From Candidatus Rokuibacteriota bacterium (GTDB taxonomy: Bacteria; Methylomirabilota; Methylomirabilia; Rokubacteriales; CSP1-6), in NCBI GenBank assembly GCA_003220195.1, contig QHRT01000093.1:1-9917 (forward strand): 9,917 bases of DNA. The letters are read 5' to 3'. A program made the translations under genes and the position numbers. This document shows positions 5,661 to 9,917 of this stretch, piece by piece. Under the pieces are notes generated by a model. It had not been told where the DNA came from and searched no databases. It saw only the letters and a list, made by a program, of their open reading frames with translations. Numbering within the stretch: the stretch's first letter is position 1; each line of letters opens with the position of its first letter.

Positions 5661-8600
5661 ATGACGATTCCCGCGCCCGCTCCCGTCGGCAGGATGTGGC
5701 CTCGCGTCGTGCTGGCTCTGTGTTTTGTCTCCGGCGCGAGCAGCCTCCTCTACGAAGTCGTGTGGGCCCGCATGCTTCATCTGCTGTTCGGCGACACGGT
5801 CCTGGCCGTCAGCACCGTGCTTGCGTCGTTCATGGCCGGCCTTGCGCTGGGCAGCTTCTGGATCGGGAGATCCATCGACCGCCGGCGCCGGGTTCTGCCC
5901 GCCTACGCGGCTCTCGAGCTCGGGATCGGGCTCAGCGCCGTCCTCTTCCCGATGGTCCTCGAGTCGCTGACCCCTCTCTATGTCCGGCTGCACCAGTTCC
6001 TGTCGTCCTCGTTCTGGCTCGTGAGCCTCGCGCGTTTCCTCGTCGCGTTCGGCTTGCTCTGCGTCCCCACGGCCCTGATGGGCGCGACGTTGCCGGTGTT
6101 GAGCCGCTATCTGGTGCAGAGCTCGGCCACGCTCGGATCCCGTGTGGCAGCCCTGTACGCGGTCAACACCGCCGGCGCCGTCCTCGGCTGTTTCATGACG
6201 GGCTACGTGTTGATCGGGTCCCTCGGCCTCGGCGGCACGGTCTGGCTCGGGGCGGCGCTGAATTTCGCGATCGCCATCATCGCCTGGGCCGGACAGCGGT
6301 GGATCGAGCCACGCGAAGCCGGCGAGGCGCCGTCGCGCTCGCCGCGCGACACGGCTCTCGTGCCCGCGCTCTACGACGACAAGACCGTGCGGCGCGTCTT
6401 GACTTCCTTCGCCCTGGCCGGGTGCGCCGCGCTGTCCTACGAGGTGATCTGGACCCGCGCGCTGACCTTTTTCGTCGGGAACTCCACGTACGCCTTCAGC
6501 GCGATGTTGACGACCTTCCTCACCGGGCTCGCTCTTGGCAGCTGGCTCTGTGCGCGCGTCAGCGACCGCTCCGGGATCGCGCTCGCGTGGCTCGGCGGGT
6601 TACAGGTGGCCATCGGCGTCTACGGGGCCCTGACGATCGTGATCCTCGGCCGCCTGTTCTATCGTCTCGACGGGTGGTGGGAGGGCTTCAGCAACGCTTA
6701 CTGGGGCGCTCCGCTCTGGCTCACGTTTCTCAAGACGTTCATCGTGATCCTGCCCCCCACCCTGTGCATGGGCGCGACGTTTCCGCTCGTGAGCAAGATC
6801 GTCGCGCGCGGTCCCCATGTGGTGGGCCGCGGCGTCGGCACGGCCTACGCGTGCAACACGCTCGGCGCCATCGTGGGCGCGTGGGTGACCGGATTCGTCG
6901 CCATTCCCGTGCTGGGCATCCATCACACCCTCGTGGTCACGGCCCTGCTCAGCGTGGGAATCGGCGGTGTCCTCCTGGCGTCCGCGTCGACGCCTCGTCT
7001 CCGCCAGGGCGTCGTGTATGCGGCCGCGCTGGGCGCGATCGTCGCGGTGATCGTCGCGGCACCGACGTTCCGCTTCGCCGATATCGCGGGCGAGCCGGAG
7101 AAGGAGATCCTGCACTACGAGGAAGACGTCGCCGGCGTCGTGAAAGTCGCCACCGATGTCCACGATCGCAAGCTGCTCAGCATCAATGGCTGGTCGGTCG
7201 CGGGCACCGGCAGCCCGAATCCGGACGTGGCCCTCGTGAACGACTATCCCGAGGTCCAGAAGATGCTCGCCCACCTGCCGATGCTCCTGCACCCGGCGCC
7301 CCGACGCGTGCTGGTGATCGGCTTCGGCGCCGGCGGCACGGTGTGGTCGCTCAGTCGCTACGTGGCGCTCGAGCGACTCGACGTCGTCGAGTTCGTTCCG
7401 GGCGTGATCCGCGCGGCGCGCTTCTTTCCCGAGGTCAATCACGGCGTCCTCGGTGATCCGCGCGTGCGCGTCACCATCGACGACGGGCGCAATTACCTGC
7501 TCGTCACCCCCGAGACGTACGACGTGGTGTCGGTCGACACGCTCGATCCCAAGCACGCCGGCAATGGCAACCTCTACACGCGCGAGTTCTACGCGCAGAG
7601 CCGGCGCGCCCTCCGGCCGGGAGGCATCTTCGTCCAGTGGTTGCCGTACCACCAGGTCGACAACGCCAGTCTCAAGATGATCGCGCGCACGTTTCAGGAC
7701 GTCTATCCGCACGCCACCGTGTGGCTGAACCGCTTCAAGGGCTACACGCTGCTCGTCGGCACCCTCGAGCCACTCTCGATCGACGTCGCGCGGCTCGAAA
7801 GACACTTTGCCACCCCGGCGATTCAGCGTGACCTCGCCGAAGTCCACGTGGCCACCCCGTGGCAGTTCCTCGAAAGCTTCGTCATGCGGTCGGACACCGT
7901 GCGCCGGTACACGGCCGGCAGCACTCGCCTGAACACGTATGACCGTCCGTACGTCGAGTTCTTCGGTGTCTCGTGGCGGGATCCCGTCGAGGAAAACCTG
8001 GCGGAGCTCGCGCACTTCGCGGATGACGTGAGTCCCCTCCTGGCACTCGGCGATCGCTCTCTCTCGGAAACGCAGCAGTTCCGGGAGCGCGTGGCGGTGC
8101 AGCGGCGGATCTCCCGCTACATTGCACGTGGCTACCTGGCCAGCTGGCGCCGTCGCCTCCAGGAGGGGACCCGCGAGTATCGCAAGGCGCTCAAGCTCGA
8201 CCCCCAGGACGAGGGAGTCAAGTTCGCGCTCGGCGTCGCCGCCGTGCACAAACGCCACGCGCTGGCGGCGCTCCTCCGGCGTCCAGACGACATCAAGAGT
8301 CTGAGCAAGCTGGGCTACATCGCCTGGAACGAGCAGGACTACGCCGAGTCGGTTCGCCGCTTCCGCCAGGTCCTGGCCCTCAACCCCCGCCACGCGCCGT
8401 CCTACATCCACCTCGGTGTGAGCTATGCCGCGCAGGAGAATTTCGAGGCGTCGATCGCGGCGTATCGGGAGGCGAAGCACCTTCAGCCCGATCTTGCCGG
8501 CGTCGTCGGGCAGAGCATCGATCTCGTCGAGCTCTTGCGCCGCGCCAGACAGCATCCCGACGATCCCGCGACCCAGGCCCGACTGGGCGAGCTCTACGCC

Positions 8601-9341
8601 AGCGACGGTCGCTTCGATCGCGCGATCGAGTGCTTCGAGAAGGTGACGGCGCTGGCTCCGGCCGCGCCGCGAGGGTTCCTCACTCTGGCGCGCTACTACG
8701 AGGCGGAGGACCGCGATGCTGATGCCATGCGCGCCTATGACCGGGGCCTCGCGCTCGATTCGACCGACACGCTTGCGCGCAACAACCGCGAGAAGCTCCT
8801 GATCAAGCGGGCGCTCGAGCAGGGCAAGCGCGTCGAGGTGAAGCTGGGCGGCGACGGTGCTCTGACGATCGATCCCGACAGCCCGACGAGCTATTACCAG
8901 CTCGGCCTCCGGTACCTGCGCAACGACGAAACGGACGCGGCGGTAGTGGCCTTACGACGGGCGATCGCGCTCGGACCGGACCTCGACGGCGCTCACCTCT
9001 TCCTCGGTCTCGCCTATACCTCGCTCGGCACATATGCGAGCGCCGAAGCGGAGTACCGTCGCGCCATCGCCCTCCGCCCCGGCAATCCGGAGGCCTACAA
9101 CTACCTCGGTCTTGTGTACCACCACCAGCAGCGTTACCGTCAGGCCCTCGGCGCGTACCAGAAGGCCATCGCGCAAGCTCCGGATTACGCCGTCGCGTAC
9201 GTCAATCTCGGCGCGAGCCATGAGGCGCTCGGGGAGACCGACGAGGCGCTCACGGCCTATCGCCAGGCGCTCGAGCGCGATGGAAATTTGATGTCGCTCC
9301 AGGCGAAGATCGACGCGCTCCGCAAGCGAGTGGGGAGATAG
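5661..9341 (+). CDS. Fused multi-pass membrane/spermidine synthase-like protein with C-terminal TPR array
   Basis: This 1226-residue protein has three parts. Residues about 13-470 are a hydrophobic region of roughly 12-14 membrane segments built from two homologous halves. YEVVWAR (31-37), GLALGS (60-65), MGATLP (140-145) and NT (169-170) recur as YEVIWTR (260-266), GLALGS (289-294), MGATFP (370-375) and NT (399-400). Residues about 480-770 resemble spermidine synthase: a GFGAGGT nucleotide loop (554-560), E577 at the next strand end, DDGRNYL (607-613), D626-x-x-D629-P, and LYTREFY (638-644) before RPGGIFVQW. Residues about 815-1215 carry at least eight TPRs. This matches proteins annotated as fused MFS/spermidine synthase, whose true reaction is mostly unknown, so polyamine synthesis should not be assumed. 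The TPRs suggest partner binding. The ATG at 5661 is preferred; it has a close GGAG (5655-5658). M12 (5694) is an alternative. livH follows after 5 bp. Confidence 0.88.
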   Translation: MTIPAPAPVGRMWPRVVLALCFVSGASSLLYEVVWARMLHLLFGDTVLAVSTVLASFMAGLALGSFWIGRSIDRRRRVLPAYAALELGIGLSAVLFPMVLESLTPLYVRLHQFLSSSFWLVSLARFLVAFGLLCVPTALMGATLPVLSRYLVQSSATLGSRVAALYAVNTAGAVLGCFMTGYVLIGSLGLGGTVWLGAALNFAIAIIAWAGQRWIEPREAGEAPSRSPRDTALVPALYDDKTVRRVLTSFALAGCAALSYEVIWTRALTFFVGNSTYAFSAMLTTFLTGLALGSWLCARVSDRSGIALAWLGGLQVAIGVYGALTIVILGRLFYRLDGWWEGFSNAYWGAPLWLTFLKTFIVILPPTLCMGATFPLVSKIVARGPHVVGRGVGTAYACNTLGAIVGAWVTGFVAIPVLGIHHTLVVTALLSVGIGGVLLASASTPRLRQGVVYAAALGAIVAVIVAAPTFRFADIAGEPEKEILHYEEDVAGVVKVATDVHDRKLLSINGWSVAGTGSPNPDVALVNDYPEVQKMLAHLPMLLHPAPRRVLVIGFGAGGTVWSLSRYVALERLDVVEFVPGVIRAARFFPEVNHGVLGDPRVRVTIDDGRNYLLVTPETYDVVSVDTLDPKHAGNGNLYTREFYAQSRRALRPGGIFVQWLPYHQVDNASLKMIARTFQDVYPHATVWLNRFKGYTLLVGTLEPLSIDVARLERHFATPAIQRDLAEVHVATPWQFLESFVMRSDTVRRYTAGSTRLNTYDRPYVEFFGVSWRDPVEENLAELAHFADDVSPLLALGDRSLSETQQFRERVAVQRRISRYIARGYLASWRRRLQEGTREYRKALKLDPQDEGVKFALGVAAVHKRHALAALLRRPDDIKSLSKLGYIAWNEQDYAESVRRFRQVLALNPRHAPSYIHLGVSYAAQENFEASIAAYREAKHLQPDLAGVVGQSIDLVELLRRARQHPDDPATQARLGELYASDGRFDRAIECFEKVTALAPAAPRGFLTLARYYEAEDRDADAMRAYDRGLALDSTDTLARNNREKLLIKRALEQGKRVEVKLGGDGALTIDPDSPTSYYQLGLRYLRNDETDAAVVALRRAIALGPDLDGAHLFLGLAYTSLGTYASAEAEYRRAIALRPGNPEAYNYLGLVYHHQQRYRQALGAYQKAIAQAPDYAVAYVNLGASHEALGETDEALTAYRQALERDGNLMSLQAKIDALRKRVGR
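8295..9284 (+). repeat. Tetratricopeptide repeat array (protein-level repeat) within the spermidine synthase-like gene
   Basis: Residues 879-1208 of the product hold eight recognisable 34-residue TPR units with the small-residue and aromatic pattern typical of the motif (for example LGxxYxxxxxxxxAxxxYxxALxLxP). The units begin at about residues 879, 913, 969, 1003, 1075, 1109, 1143 and 1177. A ninth degenerate unit (about 836-850) precedes them. Two spacers break the periodicity: about residues 947-968, and 1037-1074, where a non-TPR stretch with KRVEVKLGGDGALTI lies. The last four units are contiguous and the best conserved, so they may be the most recently duplicated. Confidence 0.85.
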
Positions 9342-9346
9342 CCCGG

Positions 9347-9917
9347 ATGGCCGCGGTCGCGACGCTCGTCCAACAGATCATCAATGGGCTGATGCTGGGC
9401 GGCGGCTATGCCCTCGTCGCCATCGGCTACACGCTGATCTTCGGCGTGCTGAACCTCCTGCACCTCGCGCACGGGGAAGTCGCGATGATCGGCTCGTACA
9501 TCGGGCTGACCCTCGTGCTGGTCGCCACCTCGCAGCTGGGCGTCCTGCCGCTCCCGGTGGTCCTCATCGTCGCGATGATCGGCGCCGGCGTCGTCGGCAT
9601 CGTCGTCGAGCTCGTCGCCTTTCGCCCGCTCGGCCGCCGGCAGCTCCACATCACACCCCTGATCACGACCATTGCGGTGGCGTTCGTGCTGCAAGAGGCC
9701 GCGGTGAAGATCTTCGGCTCCGAGCAGCGCAGCTTCCCGATCGTGATGTTCGACGCGCTGAAGCGATACGATCTTCAGCTCGGCGCCTTCCGGATCACGT
9801 ATGTCCAGATGTTCATCATCGCGGCGTCGCTCGCGCTGATGGTCGGTCTCTACTTCTTCGTCGAGAGGACCGAGATGGGCCGGGCGATGCGCGCCTGCGC
9901 GGAGAACACGCAGACCG
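9347..9917 (+). CDS. livH: Branched-chain amino acid ABC transporter permease, LivH type (3' end beyond the window)
   Basis: The first 190 codons are present and the gene runs off the right edge; full LivH proteins are about 290 residues. The start MAAVATLVQQIINGLMLGGGYA and the following IGYTLIFGVLNLLHLAHGE are the classic N-terminal membrane segments of LivH-type permeases. The FRPLGRR turn (about residues 93-99) and the EMGRAMRACAEN cytoplasmic coupling segment near the cut end, which contacts the ATPase subunits, also fit. LivH pairs with LivM, LivF, LivG and a periplasmic binding protein. In environmental bacteria such systems also import aromatic acids, amides and other carboxylates, so the substrate need not be an amino acid. 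GGGGAG at 9332-9337, inside the end of the previous gene, is a fitting ribosome binding site nine bases before the ATG. The 5-bp gap suggests co-transcription with the TPR protein gene. Confidence 0.93.
   Translation, partial: MAAVATLVQQIINGLMLGGGYALVAIGYTLIFGVLNLLHLAHGEVAMIGSYIGLTLVLVATSQLGVLPLPVVLIVAMIGAGVVGIVVELVAFRPLGRRQLHITPLITTIAVAFVLQEAAVKIFGSEQRSFPIVMFDALKRYDLQLGAFRITYVQMFIIAASLALMVGLYFFVERTEMGRAMRACAENTQT

Noticed and set aside
5696..7456. 586-codon plus-strand open frame in another phase of the membrane protein gene
   Set aside because: Arg/Pro/Gly-rich frame-shifted translation with no membrane segments or motifs; it is a shadow of the real frame.
6600..8555. 651-codon open frame on the minus strand opposite the spermidine synthase-like gene
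   Set aside because: GC-rich third positions on the coding strand leave few stops on the other strand. The predicted product is very rich in Arg, Asp, Glu and His without recognisable domains, while the plus strand encodes clear motifs.
5661..9341. True spermidine synthase (speE) or a plain MFS transporter
   Set aside because: The domain order, altered glycine loop, duplicated membrane region and TPR tail do not match SpeE or a single MFS transporter, so no gene symbol is given.

Overview
The window is GC-rich chromosomal bacterial DNA (by eye, roughly two thirds G+C), densely coded. It holds seven protein genes, one cut by the right edge, and no RNA genes, insertion sequences, CRISPR arrays or long DNA repeats that I can see. 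The mix is an acid-sugar-type enolase-superfamily enzyme, an acyl-CoA thioesterase, an aminotransferase, a metal-dependent amidohydrolase, a luciferase-like (F420/FMN) oxidoreductase and a Liv-type ABC permease. This looks like the catabolic and uptake inventory of a free-living soil or sediment heterotroph. Uncultured high-GC lineages such as Rokubacteria or some Proteobacteria would fit, but the sequence alone does not settle the taxon.

Layout. (1) 48-1205 (+): mandelate racemase/muconate lactonizing enzyme family protein. (2) 1202-1675 (-): hotdog-fold 4HBT/YbgC-type thioesterase, converging on gene 1 so that both TAG stops lie in one CTAG. (3) 1676-1771: divergent control region with a perfect 14-bp palindrome. 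(4) 1772-2995 (+): PLP-dependent class I/II aminotransferase. (5) 3030-4502 (+): amidohydrolase-2 family protein. (6) 4499-5548 (+): luciferase-like oxidoreductase, joined to gene 5 by a GTGA overlap. (7) 5661-9341 (+): a 1226-residue membrane protein with two homologous transmembrane halves, a spermidine-synthase-like SAM-fold domain and a C-terminal TPR array. (8) 9347-end (+): LivH-type branched-chain amino acid ABC permease, 5 bp after gene 7.

How they may work together. Genes 4-6 form a tight same-strand run. The palindrome between gene 4 and the divergent thioesterase could co-regulate both sides. A reasonable but unproven reading is a catabolic cluster for an imported carboxylated or amide-type compound: uptake by the Liv system, ring or amide attack by the oxidoreductase and amidohydrolase, nitrogen removal by the aminotransferase, and thioester release. 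Gene 7 is the most unusual item. It looks functionally separate, although it may be co-transcribed with livH. Gaps between genes are all short (5 to 112 bp), so no gene-free stretch exceeds 300 bases.
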